Assembly: GCA_003665825.1 (NCBI GenBank)
Contig: QPFY01000009.1
Coordinates: forward strand, 992,001 to 1,056,000
Source: Microbotryum silenes-acaulis
Lineage: Eukaryota; Basidiomycota; Microbotryomycetes; Microbotryales; Microbotryaceae
DNA length: 64,000 nt
Direction of reading: 5' to 3'
Of this stretch, positions 46,313 through 58,479 are shown one piece after another. Each line of letters opens with the position of its first letter. Position 1 is the first letter of the stretch. The position numbers and the translations under genes were made by a program. The notes beneath the pieces were generated by a model. The model was not told the DNA's origin. It saw only the letters and a program-made list of their open reading frames with translations, and made no database searches.

Positions 46313-49300
46313 ATGTCGATCGACCTACCAAGGCTACACCGGCGGGTGACAGCTCTCACCCACTCATTGGGGAAACATACCTCCAGTCGTAGGCGGTTCG
46401 TGCCTCTCATCTTTTGGCGACCTTCATCCTCGACTTGGACCTCGACGGTCGTTCGATCGCATTCTACATCGCCTCCAACGCGGCATTGTACTCAAACCCT
46501 TGCTTCCACGTGCACACCACCACGTGCAAGCTCTTTCTCTTCCCATGCACCTCGAACAGCACCCCAGCCAACCTCCTCGACCATACCGGAACCCGTCAGT
46601 CCTCCGTCCCACCTCCGCTCCTCCTCGGACTCAGCTTCAAACGACCAGCTAGGATGCGAACTCTGACACCCTTCTAGCTCCAACAGAGCCCTTCCCACTT
46701 TGATCTCTCGCACTACCCACCCGAACGGATCCGCAACTTTGCCATCATTGCCCACATCGGTCAGTGCACGGCGGTCCCCCCACACTTTTTTCTCTCTCTC
46801 TCTGACCTGGCTTTTCGCGCTCTCTGACTCGCCTTCTTTTCCTTCTCTAGATCATGGCAAAAGTACGAAAATGCATACAGGCAGCCAATTCACAACACCC
46901 AGAGAAAGATACTGACCGCCACCCGAACCCCGCACACCTCCAGGCACCCTCGCCGACCGCATGCTCGAGATGACGGGCACGATACCCCCGACTCAAATAT
47001 CACACGACCGACTCGAAGAAGCGCAAAAGAACGAACAGGTCTTGGATACCCTCAAGGTCGAACGAGAGAGGGGTATCACCGTTAGGGCTCAGTCAGCTTC
47101 GTCAGTACTTTGATCCCCGCGACGCGAAGGTCGAATGGCTCGTGGCGAGGCACCAATTTTTTTCGTCCGAGCAGTCGATCCGAGATGGGGAAGACGCTGA
47201 TGCGAACTCTTTGACTTTGCATTGGGATAGTATGTTTTACACCGCCCAAGACGGTCATCAATACCTTTTGAACTTACTCGATACACCCGGCCATGCGGAT
47301 TTCTCCTCCGAGTTATTGAGGTCCCTATTGCCTAGTCAGGGGGCACTGTTGTTGGTTGATGCGGCGCAGGTGAGTCAAGGGAGGAAGAGGAGGGACGAGA
47401 ATTCTTTGTAGCTGATGAAAGGGGGCTTCTGATTTGTCGTGGACCGCAGGGCATCCAAGCCCAAACGCTGAGCGTCTTGGATGAAGCGAGGAAGAGGAAT
47501 TTAACCGTGCTTGGCGCAGGTACGTCAAACACGATGCTGAACCCATTGCCAATGTACGTTTGATCACTCATCAAGGTCCTTCCCTCCACCCAGTCAACAA
47601 ATGGGACCTCGTCAAAGACGACGGACGAGGCGAGGCCGCCGTCCAAGAACTCGCCGCTTTACTCGGGTGTGAAGAAGACGAGATCTTGCGCGTTTCAGCC
47701 AAAACGGGATTGGGCGTACAGGATGTCTTGGAAGGCGTCGTAAAGAGGATCCCTGCGCCTTCGAAGGGGGACAAAGGGGACAAGTTGAGCGCGCTCGCGT
47801 TCGATAGTTATTTCGATCCGTTCAGAGGGGTCGTTAGTTTGGTCGCGGTGGTGGAGGGGGAAGTCAAGAAAGGCACGTGCCAATACCTGCTCGAGGGACG
47901 TTGCCGTGGCTCAGAAAGACTGACCTTAGTATCGATGTTTAGGTGACTCGATCACCTCGACAACGACCAAACAGGCTTACCCCGTCTTGGACCTCGGGAT
48001 CCTCTCCCCTCGCGAGATTAGTATCGCCGAACACAAATCCCCCGCTTCGAGGATCCTGAGAAAGGGGATGGTCGGGTACATCGTCTGCGCGATGAAGGAC
48101 GTTCAAGATGGTAGGTCAACGAGATCACGCTTGATGGGTCAAAAAGTAACTCGAGCTGATCTAGCCAGGAATATCCTTTCCTTCTAGCTTTCCTCGGTGA
48201 CACCTTCCACCTCACCTCACACCCCAAACCTGCTCTCGAGAGTTTCAAGCCTCTAAAATCCATGGTATTTGCCGGCGTGTACCCCGTCGAACCCGGAGGG
48301 TTTCCCAAACTCGAAGACGCGATCCGTCGTCTTACCCTTACCGATCGATCAGTGACGTCGAATCGAGAGAGTTCGACTTTTCTGGGCCAGGGCTTCAGGT
48401 TGGGTTTCAATGGGAGTTTGCATATGGATGTATTTAGGCAGAGGTTGGAGGATGAGTATGGTGAGGAGGTGATTGTCACGAGACCTTTGGTGCCTGTCAA
48501 GAGTGAGTTGGTTTGCTTGTTGGAACACCAGTGGTGGGGACTTATGCTTAACTCCTCGGGGTTGTCGACACCTTCTCACAGTCATCTACAAGAATGGCAA
48601 GGAATCCATCATTGACAATCCGGAGTACTTCCCCGACCCCGCGGAAATGAACAAAGTCACCTCCGTTCTCGAGCCTTTCATCCGAGCCACGATCGTCGCA
48701 CCGGACGAATACACGGGAGCGATCATAAATCACTGCACGACCCACCGCGGAGTACCCCTTTCGCACACCTATCTTTCGACCCCCTCAACACCTTCGAACC
48801 TCTCCTCTTCAACAGGTCGCATCACCCTCCTTTGGTCCCTCCCTCTATCCTCAATCGTCACCAACTTTCACGCCGGTCTCAAATCCGTCACTTCGGGCTT
48901 CGCTTCCTTCGACTACGAAGAAGCCCCTTATGAAGAGTCCTCTCTTTGTCGACTGAATATCTTGATCAATGGAACCCAAGTCGACGCTTTGTGTTCGGTC
49001 GTGCACAAGAGCTTGGTGGAAAAAGAGGGGAGGGAATGGACCAAGAGGTTGAAGGAGGTCGTACCGAGGCAGCAGTATGAAGTCGTTATTCAAGCCGCGG
49101 TGGGGAATCATATGTGAGTTTGTGGGGGAGGGGAGGGATGGAGGTGAGGCGGATTTGGGATCGTTGCTGATTACGAGGATGTTTCTTCGGCTCACTTGAT
49201 CGCAGCCTTTCTCGAGAAAGGTATGTCTTTTCAAGACCTTGTCCACGACGGACACTCGTCATTGACTTCGCCACGTCCCTTTGCCGTATAGGATCGCCCC

Positions 49301-49648
49301 TTTCAAGAAGGACGTCACAGCAAAGCTGTACGGTGGTGACGTGACTCGCAAAGTAAATAGAACTCTCGGTCTTTGGATTACGCAACTCCTCGACGGTGGA
49401 CACTAACACATTTTTTGTCCATTGTTCTGCGGCGCACAGATGAAGCTCTTGGCCAAGCAGAAGGACGGCAAGAAGAAACTAAAGGAGAGGAGCATGTACG
49501 TCTTCTCTACCTCTGAAACTCTACCACACCCATCACTTGATCCTGATTCAGCATCACTTTCACCGACAGTGGTCGAGTAACGATCCCAACCTCGGCGTTC
49601 TTCGCTGTTCTAGGTGGACAACAAGGCAAGCGAAAAGGAGGGTCGTAG
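46313..49648 (+). CDS. GUF1: Mitochondrial translation factor GUF1 (LepA/EF4 family GTPase)
   Basis: Ribosome-dependent GTPase that back-translocates or remodels stalled mitochondrial ribosomes. Starts [20 protein letters not shown] at 46313, an Arg/Ser-rich presequence typical of matrix import. An intron at about 46591-46677 leads to [20 protein letters not shown] and FAIIAHI; two further introns split the P-loop (AHIDHGKS). G3 is [10 protein letters not shown] and G4 VNKWDLVKD. Then come [20 protein letters not shown] (domain II), [16 protein letters not shown] and [19 protein letters not shown] (LepA hallmark). The C-terminal domain contains [20 protein letters not shown] and KKKLKERS, the LepA signature; the last exon ends near 49648 with [17 protein letters not shown]. 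At least ten introns. Converges on MAD2. Confidence 0.93.
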
Positions 49649-49806
49649 ACGAGCGTTTCGCTTCCGTTGGCATAACGTAGGAATGAAGGTCGTGATAGAT
49701 CAAGAACTAAAAAAAAACTGGTGTTGAGGGGCGTCGAAATAAATACATGCACAGAAGGACTCGTGAGCCATCTAAGAGCGTGGATCACTTCATCGTTGTG
49801 GTTTCT

Positions 49807-50881
49807 TCAGATCATATCGCTGCCTAATCGATAGGCTACCAAACCGTTGATCTTGTGTCGGTTCGTACTAAAGGACCTCAATTTGACCTGCGATCATTCG
49901 ACCCCGAGAGAGAAAGTCAACAATGACATGCCTTTTGACCGAACGAACCAGGGTCCTTTGATAGTACTCACGCTTTCGGCTTCACCCACGATCATATGCG
50001 GATCCGAATCGATGAATTCCTTCGGTACGGGCGCGTCCTTCTTGGCATAACTGAGGATCGTGAAAGTATCTGCATGTGCACATCCAATTGGAACCCTGAT
50101 CAGTTACCCCACTTGCCGAAGAAAGAAGAAAGCTCCCTGCGCGTAGACCAAGCAGTGAAGGAACTTGCATTGGTCCTGCAGTGCGGGGAGGAAGGTGACG
50201 GAGGAAGTGATTTGACGCATGATTTGTTGGATGTCGCGTTGGATGTCTTCGGGCGTTTTGGTATTGCGTTTGATCGATTTAGACTCCGGGGTGTTGGAGT
50301 CGGCTATTGTTTCGGATGAAGGGGAGGGTCTGCGGAGGAGAAAGATGACCGAGGATTTGAGTCATAAATTCTCTGTACCGAGGGAATAACCCTGCGCTCT
50401 CGGTCGTTCCACACCCCAAAAACTGACTGATTCTCCTTCTCCTTCTCCCCTCCAATATCCTCAATCTCGACATCGAACCTCCACCTCTCGACGACCTCTC
50501 TCGTCTCGCGATCCATAATCACCAACGCCAAACTTTCCAACTGGCCTCCCAGCATCCACGTTGAGACTTGCTTCATCACGTTCTGTATGTAGCGTTCCAA
50601 CGATTCGTCGACGCAGGTCCATAGGGACAGACCGTACTTTTTGACGAGCTTGAAGTCGTCGGGCGGGTAGATGCCTCGTTGGTAGAGGATGCTGTTCGAC
50701 AGCGGGCGGAGAGGAAGGGGAGTTCAGCTCTCGTTAAGGTGGGTCGTCACGCATGAACGGTCCCTGCGTGCCGGAACTGCCAAAAAACACACTTGTTGAC
50801 GGAATACTCAAAAAACTCTGTACATATCTTGGTCGAGCCTTTGATGGAGAGCACTTGGTTCTGCTTGGGACGGGTCGACAT
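49807..50881 (-). CDS. MAD2: Spindle assembly checkpoint protein MAD2
   Basis: HORMA-domain protein that, when bound to unattached kinetochores, inhibits Cdc20-APC/C. Starts MSTRPKQNQVLSIKGSTKIC at 50881. Then TEFFEYSVN, an intron, LYQRGIYPPDDFKLVKKYGL, an exon with YIQNVMKQVSTWMLGGQLES and REVVERWRFDVEIEDIG, then DIQRDIQQIMRQITSSVTFL, TFTILSYAKKDAPVPKEFID and the last exon VKLRSFSTNRHKINGLVAYR with a stop at 49809. All the HORMA core and the C-terminal safety belt (FSTNxHKI) are present. An acidic Lys/Glu-rich linker (GGEKEKENQ to ESKSIKRNTKT) between the central strands is longer than in yeast. Shares a 368-bp divergent promoter with the thioredoxin-PITH gene. Confidence 0.93.
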
Positions 50882-51249
50882 TCCAGGTGTTCGCGCGCGT
50901 ATACGAGTACTCGCGTTCGTGCTTCGTATGAGGGGGCCAAGGGGGCGAGCTGTTGGCTTGGTTGACTTGTGGGTGAAGCCTGGAGCTCAAAGAAGGTGTC
51001 CGTTCCTTTACGGTGTCGTAGTGGGTAAATGGAAAGGAACCAAAAGCGTGGCCGTACGCGCTTCGGAGATCGATCGCTCCGCGCTTTCACGTCGTTCAAC
51101 TCTGTTCAACCTGCGCGCCGCGTAGGGAACTAATAGTGTAACAGTGTAATGGCGAATTAGGATCACATAATCACGTCCCCCCACATGTCGGCTGGAGTGG
51201 CAATCTCGGCTTTTTCCTTTGTCGCACACTGCACACAACACGCTATACC
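50882..51249. other. Divergent promoter region of MAD2 and the thioredoxin-PITH gene
   Basis: 368 bp without a gene. No motif that I can assign. Confidence 0.5.
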
Positions 51250-52672
51250 ATGGTACGTCGCTACAAGACATATCACCATGAGTGTTTTCTAAGCGAGTAT
51301 TATGCCCTATGTCGTGACAGAGCATCACCGTCATCAACAACGCCGCGCAACTGAACCAAATCATCAAGGCTGGCACCTTCAGCATCATCGACTTTCATGC
51401 TGTGAGAACAGCGTACGTATGAAAAAGCACATGAATTTCCGACTGACTCGTGTTCTTTTCACGTTCCTCATTGCGCGGACGCGATCAGACGTGGTGCGGC
51501 CCGTGCCACGCGATCGCCCCTGTCTTTCAAGCCTTGGCCCAGCAATACGCGGGTAGGATTCAGGTGCGTCGTACAAGGTCGAACCTTAGTCTCTAGGAAG
51601 AGGGGGCCGCGGACTGAGACCCCTCCGTCGCCTTGTTTGATCGACTACAGTTCCTCAAAGTGGACGTCGACCAGGCGCAAGATGTCGCATCTCAATTCGC
51701 CGTCTCAGCTGTGCCCACCTTTGTCGTTCTGAATGGCAACAAAAAGGCAGACGAGGTGAGTACCAACAACGATGTAGGATACAGAGGGTTGTATGAACGA
51801 GACTCGCTGAAGCTTTGACTTTGATCGACCCCTAACAGTTGAAAGGTGCTGATTCGAACAGGTTGAAGCAACTCGTGGCCAAGTATGCACTAGCACCCGG
51901 GGCATCGAGTTCGGCTGGTGGTCGAGCTTCTTCTTCTTCTTCAGCAGCACCGACAGAGAAAGGTCTTGAAGGCTTCGTGAGTGGCTTGGTCATCACTCGA
52001 GTAGGCACCGGGTGTTGTCGGTTCAGTCCTGACTTGATCGTGCAATCGACACTGGACGCCTCCTCGGATCACGGGTGTCGAACCTCACAGACCGTCGTGA
52101 ACTCGGGGATCGATATGGCTCAGGTGCATTGCCTCAACGAGTCCGCCGACCACACTATCCGACACTTGCTTCGAGGTGAAGGAGACAAGTACTTGGAGTC
52201 GGATGCCGACGAGCAATTGTTGTTGCAGATACCGGTATGTCCGAGACTGGGGACGTGTCCTCAATGCTAGCTTCAAATAAAGATTCGTTTTAGAAGCTGA
52301 TATGCGACTCCTATAAAGACCCAAGCTCTTCGAATTCGCGCCATTCGCTTCAAGACCATCTCCTCCAAGCTCCCCCAAGCGCCCAAGAAGATCCGTCTCT
52401 TCGTCAACGCCGGCTCGACCCTAACCTTCGACGATGCCGAATCGCTCGAACCCGCTCAAGAGATCGAATTGACCGAAAAGCAAGCCAAGGGTGAAGAAGC
52501 CGTTCAATTACGTTTCGTTAGGTTCCAGAATGTGACCCTTTTGTCGGTGTTCGTGGCGTCGAATCAGGGGGACGAGGAGGTGACGAGGTTGGATGGACTC
52601 GAGTTGATTGGGGCTTCGATCGATGGGACCGACATGAGTGCGTTGTCAAAGGGGGATGATCATGATCATTAG
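51250..52672 (+). CDS. TXNL1: Thioredoxin-like protein with PITH domain (TXNL1 family)
   Basis: Cytosolic redox protein that docks on the 26S proteasome through its PITH domain. The start codon forms an exon of its own: ATG at 51250-51252, then GTACGT; the next exon begins AGCATCACC, giving MSITVINNAAQLNQIIKAG. The active site WCGPCHAIAPVFQALAQQ is complete and is followed by FLKVDVDQAQDVASQFAVSA and VPTFVVL. A Ser/Gly linker (ASSSAGGRASSSSSAA) leads to the PITH domain: VHCLNESADHTIRHLLRGE, ESDADEQLLLQIPF, IRIRAIRFKTISSKLPQAPK and KIRLFVNAGSTLTFDDAES. The stop at 52672 follows KGDDHDH. Splice junctions lie near 51403, 51564, 51755 and 52235. Looks intact. Confidence 0.92.
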
Positions 52673-52905
52673 AGAAGCAGGGTGTTATTAGATCGGTTGG
52701 TACATACTTCGTTTCCAGTGAACGACATCAAATGTGCAATCTGAGCAATTCTTGTCGATCTCTCTCTCCCTCTCTCTCAGCGAGCGATACGCCTCAAGCA
52801 GGCCATTTGATCACAGTGTAGAAACCAGCAGGATAGTATTGAAAGAAACGTGCAGAGCAAATCGTACCAGAAAGAACAAGCCAAACCCTTCATATCTACC
52901 ACCGC

Positions 52906-55107
52906 TCAGTCCCTACGTTGTCGCTTGTTTCCCCCACCTCGTCCTCCACCCCCACGGCCACCCCTTCCACCCCTTCCACCCCTCCCACCCCTTCCACCAC
53001 CCCGTCCGCCACGGCCTCCTTCCTGACGCGTATCGACCGCAAAGGCTTGTCCAGCATGATACCTAGCCCTCCCAATGACATGGGCCCTCTCTTCCTCCTT
53101 GGTAGCACGACGCCATTCGATCTTCCTTCCCTCGTATTCAGAAACTTGGTCTTGAATCTTGGACAAGATCTCATCCGTGACGTGGTCCCTAAAGGTCGCT
53201 TGACAATAAGCGGGGTATTCCTCTGGGTTCACACCGGATGAGGAAGAAGAAGACGCTTCGGGGGTTTTGATCTCGGAGGAAGATTTGATCGTAGGAGGTG
53301 CGGAGAGCTTTTCAGAAAACTCGCTAGGCTTGGGAGCATCGACGTTCATCGAGTTGTCCTTCCCCGGCGCGAGGTTAAGGATTGCACGCGCCGACGTTCC
53401 AGCACCCACCAATTCGACGAAGCCGACCTTGATCAAGGAGGAAAGTTGTTCCTTGATTTGAAGATGGTTGAACCTCGAACCGGTCTCCTTCTCGCCCTCG
53501 GTCGAACCATCCTTTTTGGAAATGACGAAACGCAAGACCTTGCCCGAAGGCCATTCACCCTCCCCCGTTCCGACCTTATCCTCATCGACGATCTCAACTT
53601 GACCATCCACTCGACGGGCGGTATAACGCACTCCGTCGAACAAGACCTGTCTCTCCTCCGGTCCCTCATCATCGGCCTTACGCTTCTTCCCCTCCTCCCC
53701 ATTCGCTCCTCCCTCCCTTGCCGCAGCGGACTTGGGATCCAAAGCCGGCCACCCCGATTCGGAGATGAGTTTCGCGGCCCAGGCATTATAGGGTTTGGCG
53801 GATTTTTTGTAAGGGTTCGCGGGTACGGTCGGTTTCTCGAACGGTTTCGAATCGGGGGCGTAGATCAGACGCTTCTCTTCGACGTAGGCGGCCTTGGACT
53901 TGATTTCCAGCTCTTTGCCTTCTTCGACCGTGGGCTTGGGGTCGAGAGCAAGGAACTTGGCTACGGCGTCGGCCGAATCGTATTCGATAAAGACCGAGCC
54001 CTGGGTAATAGATCCAAAAGGGTGAAAATCAGCCTTGACGGTCAAATGGCTGCCGCCGCGACAGCCACGGCGGCCGGCCCTCCACCGAAAAAAAAAGGAA
54101 AAAAACTGACCTTGAACTTTCCACCCCCCTTGACGGGATTCTTTCCAGCCGGAACGGGTCGGTCCTCCCTCCTCATCCTCAAACTAACGAGCTTCCCGAC
54201 CCCCAACGCCTTGGCCCATTGTTCCAACTTGACCTGCAACTCGAGTTCGTTCTCCTTGACGGCCTTTTTCCTTTCCGCCGAATCGTCCACCGAAACTTCT
54301 TCGACGGGGAACCCCTTGACGTAAACGGATCGTTCGAGCGTATCCTGCGGACGCTTCAGTTCGACGCTCTTACGCACGTACCAACCTTGACCTTCCTGTG
54401 CGGCATCGGCATCGTCGGAACCGAAATGACGGACTTGGACGAGGGAGGAATGGTCCTTGACGACGTTCGCGACGGCGTCGATCGAACCGAGTCCCGTAGG
54501 AGCGGGGGAGAGGTAAGGCGTCATACGTTTGAAGGAGGTGAGTAGGGAGAGCGGGATCCAACCGAGCTGGGAACGAGGGTGCTTGGATTCGGGATGGGCG
54601 ATCAAGGTGGAACGGTTCGAGGAAGGGTCGTCAGCGGTCGAGGTGATGATCGAAGCCGGTTGGTGGAACGAACGAGACCACACGTCGTACAGGTACTTGT
54701 CAAAGGGGAGGTTCGAGTCGGAGAGGTAAAACTCGACTGTTGGGCGAGAGGGGAGAAGGTTGAATTGGAGATAGGGGGTGTGTAAGGAGCGGGATGGGCA
54801 ATTTGCAAGTTGAAAGTTGGAGCGAACGAATCGGGAGCACGTTCATCATCGGAGAAGGGTACGAGGTATTCCAGGGTCAGCTCAGACGAACAATGATCAC
54901 AATCAATGAGTAAGAGGTCTTGCACCTCTCGTACTGACCTTGCGCAACCACGGCTTCTTCCACGGCCCGAGTCAGGCCGTCCTTCGCAGCACCAGCACCA
55001 GCGGCAGCAGCAGCCGGCTCAGCGGAAACAGCAGCAGCAGCACCGCCATCGACGGCAGGAGCAGGCGCGGCGACAGAGGCAGAAGGTTCGGTAGGTGCTC
55101 CACTCAT
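52906..55107 (-). CDS. LHP1: La protein (La-related RNA chaperone)
   Basis: Binds UUU-OH ends of RNA polymerase III transcripts, stabilising pre-tRNAs and U6. Starts MSGAPTEPSASVAAPAPAVD at 55107, with an Ala-rich N-terminus. The second exon begins the La motif (EFYLSDSNLPFDKYLYDVWS, then GWIPLSLLTSFKRMT and VRKSVELKRPQDTLE). RRM1 follows (RSVYVKGFPVEEVS; KADFHPFGSITQGSVFIEY). A central linker holds the basic KKRKADDE. The xRRM-like domain includes GKVLRFVISKKDGS, LSSLIKVGFVELV and YCQATFRDHVTDEILSKIQ. It ends in an RGG-rich tail ([15 protein letters not shown]) and NKRQRRD at 52906. Complete, about 600 residues, longer than yeast Lhp1 and closer to metazoan La in having a second RRM. Confidence 0.9.
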
Positions 55108-55459
55108 CGTGTTGTGAATGTGGAGAGGGGCAGAAGCAGAAAAGCAAGGGAACGAGTGGTGCGCGCCTGCGAAAGCCAAATTTGAGCTTGGACCACGTCG
55201 CCGCCAGCTCTGGTGCCCGATTTCTCTCTTGGGTTTTCTTGGGCGCAGGTGTGTGTGGTGCATTCATTCATTTTTAAACATTGCTTTTTAAGAGGCAAAA
55301 GAACAAACGAGTCTAGAAAAGAGATGATGCGAAAAAGGAAGAAGGACAACTAGAGCCACGAGAGAAAAAGGACCCAACCAAAAAACAACGTCTGGAAGGG
55401 GAAGAAGCCAAGTCCTCCCCACCTTTTATTACTTTGCTCATCGATAATCTTCTGCGCGT

Positions 55460-56539
55460 TTAGTCGACCTCCTCCATCGAGCTCACTCCGGCGGGCTCAA
55501 GCGCGGGTGCGTCCGAACCTTCCTCCACCTTGGACTCCTCCACGGCAACGGGCTCTTCGTCCTCGTCGATCGAGAGACCGAGCGAGATCATGCGGTGAAT
55601 GCGTGCGGCAAAGTCCGTAGGCGCATCCAAGGTGAAGCCTGAAGTGAGCAAAGCGGTCTCGTACAAGAGCGTGACCAAGTCGCGCACGGTCTTGTCCGCG
55701 GCGTCCTCCTGGACCTTGGACCGCAGCTCCTTGACGATCGCGTTGTGCGGGTTGATCTCGAGCGTCTTCTTGGACTGCATGTACGACGACATCGAGGCGT
55801 CGCGCAGCGCCTGCGCCTTCATGATGCGCTCCATGTTGGCCGACCACCCAAAGGCACCGGTGACGAGCACGCACGGCGAGTCCGAGATGCGGTTCGAGAT
55901 CGACACCTTCTCGACCTTGTCGCCGAGGATCTCCTTGATCGTCCTGGTCAGGTCCTCGAACTCCTTGGTCTCCTTTTCGCGTTGCGCCTTCTCCTCGTCG
56001 GTCTCTTCGAGCTCGAGGCCGTCCTTGGACACGCACACGAGGTTCTTGCCCTCGAACTCCTTGAGCTGCGTCGTGGCGTACTCGTCGATGGGGTCGACCA
56101 TCAACAAGACCTCAAAGTTCTTCTTCTTGAAGATTTCGAGGAAGGGCGAGTCACGGACCTGCGAGAGGGACTCGCCGGTGAGGTAGTAGATGTTCTTCTG
56201 CTGCTCGGGCATGCGCGTGATGTAGTCCTTGAGCGAGGTCATCTCCTCTCCGGACTTGGTTGAGTTGAAGCGCAAGAACTCGGCGAGCTTGGAGCGGTTC
56301 TGCGCATCCTCGTGGATACCGAGCTTGATGTTCTTGCCGAACGCCTCGTAGAACTTGCCAAAGTTCTCCTTGTCCTCGGCAATGTCGGCGAGCATCTCCA
56401 TCGTCTTCTTGACCAAGTTCTTGCGGATCACCTTGAGAATCTTGTTCTGTTGCAGCGTCTCTCGCGAGATGTTGAGCGGGAGGTCTTCCGAGTCGACGAT
56501 ACCCTTGACAAAGTTGAGGTACTCGGGGATGAGGTCCTC

Positions 56540-56577
<38 letters not shown>

Positions 56578-58152
56578 TGATGTTGTTGCGCTTCTTCTTG
56601 GACTCGAACAGGTCGAAGGGCGCCCGCTTGGGGATAAAGAGGATTGCCTTGAACTCGAGCTGACCTTCGACGGAGAAGTGCTTGACGGCAAGGTGGTCCT
56701 CCCAGTCGTTGGTGAGCGACTTGTAGAAGGCACCGTACTCATCGGCGGTGATGTCGGTCGGGTTGCGTGTCCACAGGGGCTTGGTCTTGTTGAGCTCGAC
56801 CTGCTCGGTGACGGACTCCTTGACCTTCTTAGTCTTCTTCTCCTTCTTGTCATCCTCGTCGACCTCCTCGATCTTGGGCTTGTCATCATCGCCTTCCTTC
56901 TTCTCCTCCTCCTCGTCGTCCTCGACCTCCTTCTCAACCTCCTTGACAGTGACGAGCTGAATCGGGTACGAGATGAACTCGGAGTGCTTCTTGACGATGT
57001 CCTTGATCTTCTTCTCTTCGAGGTACTCGAGCTGGTCGTCCTTCATGTGCAGGACCATCTGTGTGCCTCGGCCGAGCGAAGGGTTGACCGTGTCGGGGGT
57101 GATGGTGAAGGTGCCACCGGCGGCGGACTCCCAGATGTACTGCTCATCGTCGTTGTGCTTGGTGATGACGGTGACCTTGTCGGCGACGAGGTAAGCCGAG
57201 TAGAAACCGACACCGAATTGACCGATCATGGAGATGTCGGCACCGGACGAGAGCGCCTCCATGAAGGCTTTTGTGCCGGACTTGGCGATTGTACCGAGGT
57301 TGTTGACCAAATCGGCCTTGGTCACTGGGTGTGGCGAGAAGAGGAAAAAAAGAAAAGAAAAGGTTAATTCTTGATTCTTTCGGGGAGAGTGGAGCGTCGT
57401 GGGCAGTAAAGACTCACTTCCGATACCAGAGTCACGGATGGTCAAAGTCTTGTTGGCGACATCGGGGGTGATGCGAATGAAAAGCTCCTTCTCGGTGTCG
57501 AGCTGTGTGGGGTCTGTCAGGGCCGAGTAGCGAACCTTGTCGAGGGCATCGGACGAGTTGGAAATCAATTCTCGAAGGAAGATCTGGGAGGAGGACGCGC
57601 AGTCAAGTCAGTCTCGTTGGTCTGTAGACAGTTCAAGACTCGGCTACGGCTCGCTCCAGTCTGGGCACCCCCGGAGTGTGGGAGCGTGCCCAGAAGAGGG
57701 TCGAGGAAAAGCAGCTGTCGATGCGGCCTACTCACCTCCTTGTTCGAGTAGAAAGTGTCTGCACAAGTTCAAAGCAGTGACGAGGTGGTGGAGAAGAGAG
57801 CACGTCAGTACATGCCAAGGCTAGCAGGAGAGAGGCTGGGATGGGTGATGGAAGCTCATGGAAAGACGTCGACTTGGCGATGGCTTTTCTCCCCTCTAGG
57901 GATGCACTACGTACTGATGATGAGGTCCAAGAGTTGGGCTGTAAGGGAGTAAAGGATCTTTGAGTTACAGTACACGAAAGGGGTAGTACTCAGTGCCAAG
58001 GCTACTTACTGATCTCGGCCTGGAATCCGACTGTGGTGGTGGTGATGGAACGTGAGAGAATGGCGTTGCGAGAATCAGCATTCGAGATCGGCCGCAGCTC
58101 GACAGCGCACGGGGAGGGGCAACGTACAGGTCTCGGGTTGGGCAGCAGACAT
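55460..58152 (-). CDS. HSP90: Cytosolic HSP90 chaperone
   Basis: ATP-dependent chaperone for kinases, receptors and other clients. Exon 1 (ATG 58152) codes MSAAQPET. Three micro-exons follow: 58030-58010 (FGFQAEI, 21 nt), 57938-57915 (QLLDLII, 24 nt) and 57758-57736 (NTFYSNKE, 23 nt). Then comes the exon from 57583 ([27 protein letters not shown]), one more intron (about 57326-57415) and the large 3' exon. Visible are [17 protein letters not shown] (ATP lid), [15 protein letters not shown], a charged linker ([17 protein letters not shown]), [39 protein letters not shown] and the C-terminal MEEVD that binds TPR co-chaperones. The stop is at 55460. Upstream of LHP1 on the same strand, 352 bp from its start. 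Confidence 0.96.
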
Positions 58153-58479
58153 GATGGGAAGAGTAAGCTGGTGATGAGGGTGGTTGTGCGTGTGTTGTGC
58201 GTGTGCGGGGTGCGATATGCTGTGTATGCGTGTGAAGGGAAAGGGAAAGAGAGCGAGCGAGCCAGCAGCGACCAACCTTGAGCGCGCGTGGCGCCCGAAT
58301 CGAGCGGAGCCGGGTGGAAGGTGCTGGAACAATTTCCCGAGCTCGCTGATCCGCTCGAAGCCCCTGCTGCGCCTCCGAGCCATTGAGCCTTCGACGACAT
58401 TCGATGACTTCAACACACCTCCGCAAAGATGCAGTAGGATACCCATGATTTTCAAAAGACTGCTCCACTGTGCTGTAAT
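58153..58479. other. HSP90 promoter region
   Basis: GC-rich upstream sequence with TG-rich simple sequence at 58168-58230. No perfect heat-shock element found. Confidence 0.4.

Noticed and set aside
56312..57367. 351-codon Leu/Val-rich ORF antisense to HSP90
   Set aside because: Frame shadow of the Lys/Asp/Glu-rich HSP90 coding sequence, and it would overlap an HSP90 intron.
58388..58412. TTC-spaced array in the HSP90 promoter resembling a step-type heat-shock element
   Set aside because: Spacing is 7 then 6, not the required phased 7-7, and no inverted GAA unit is nearby.
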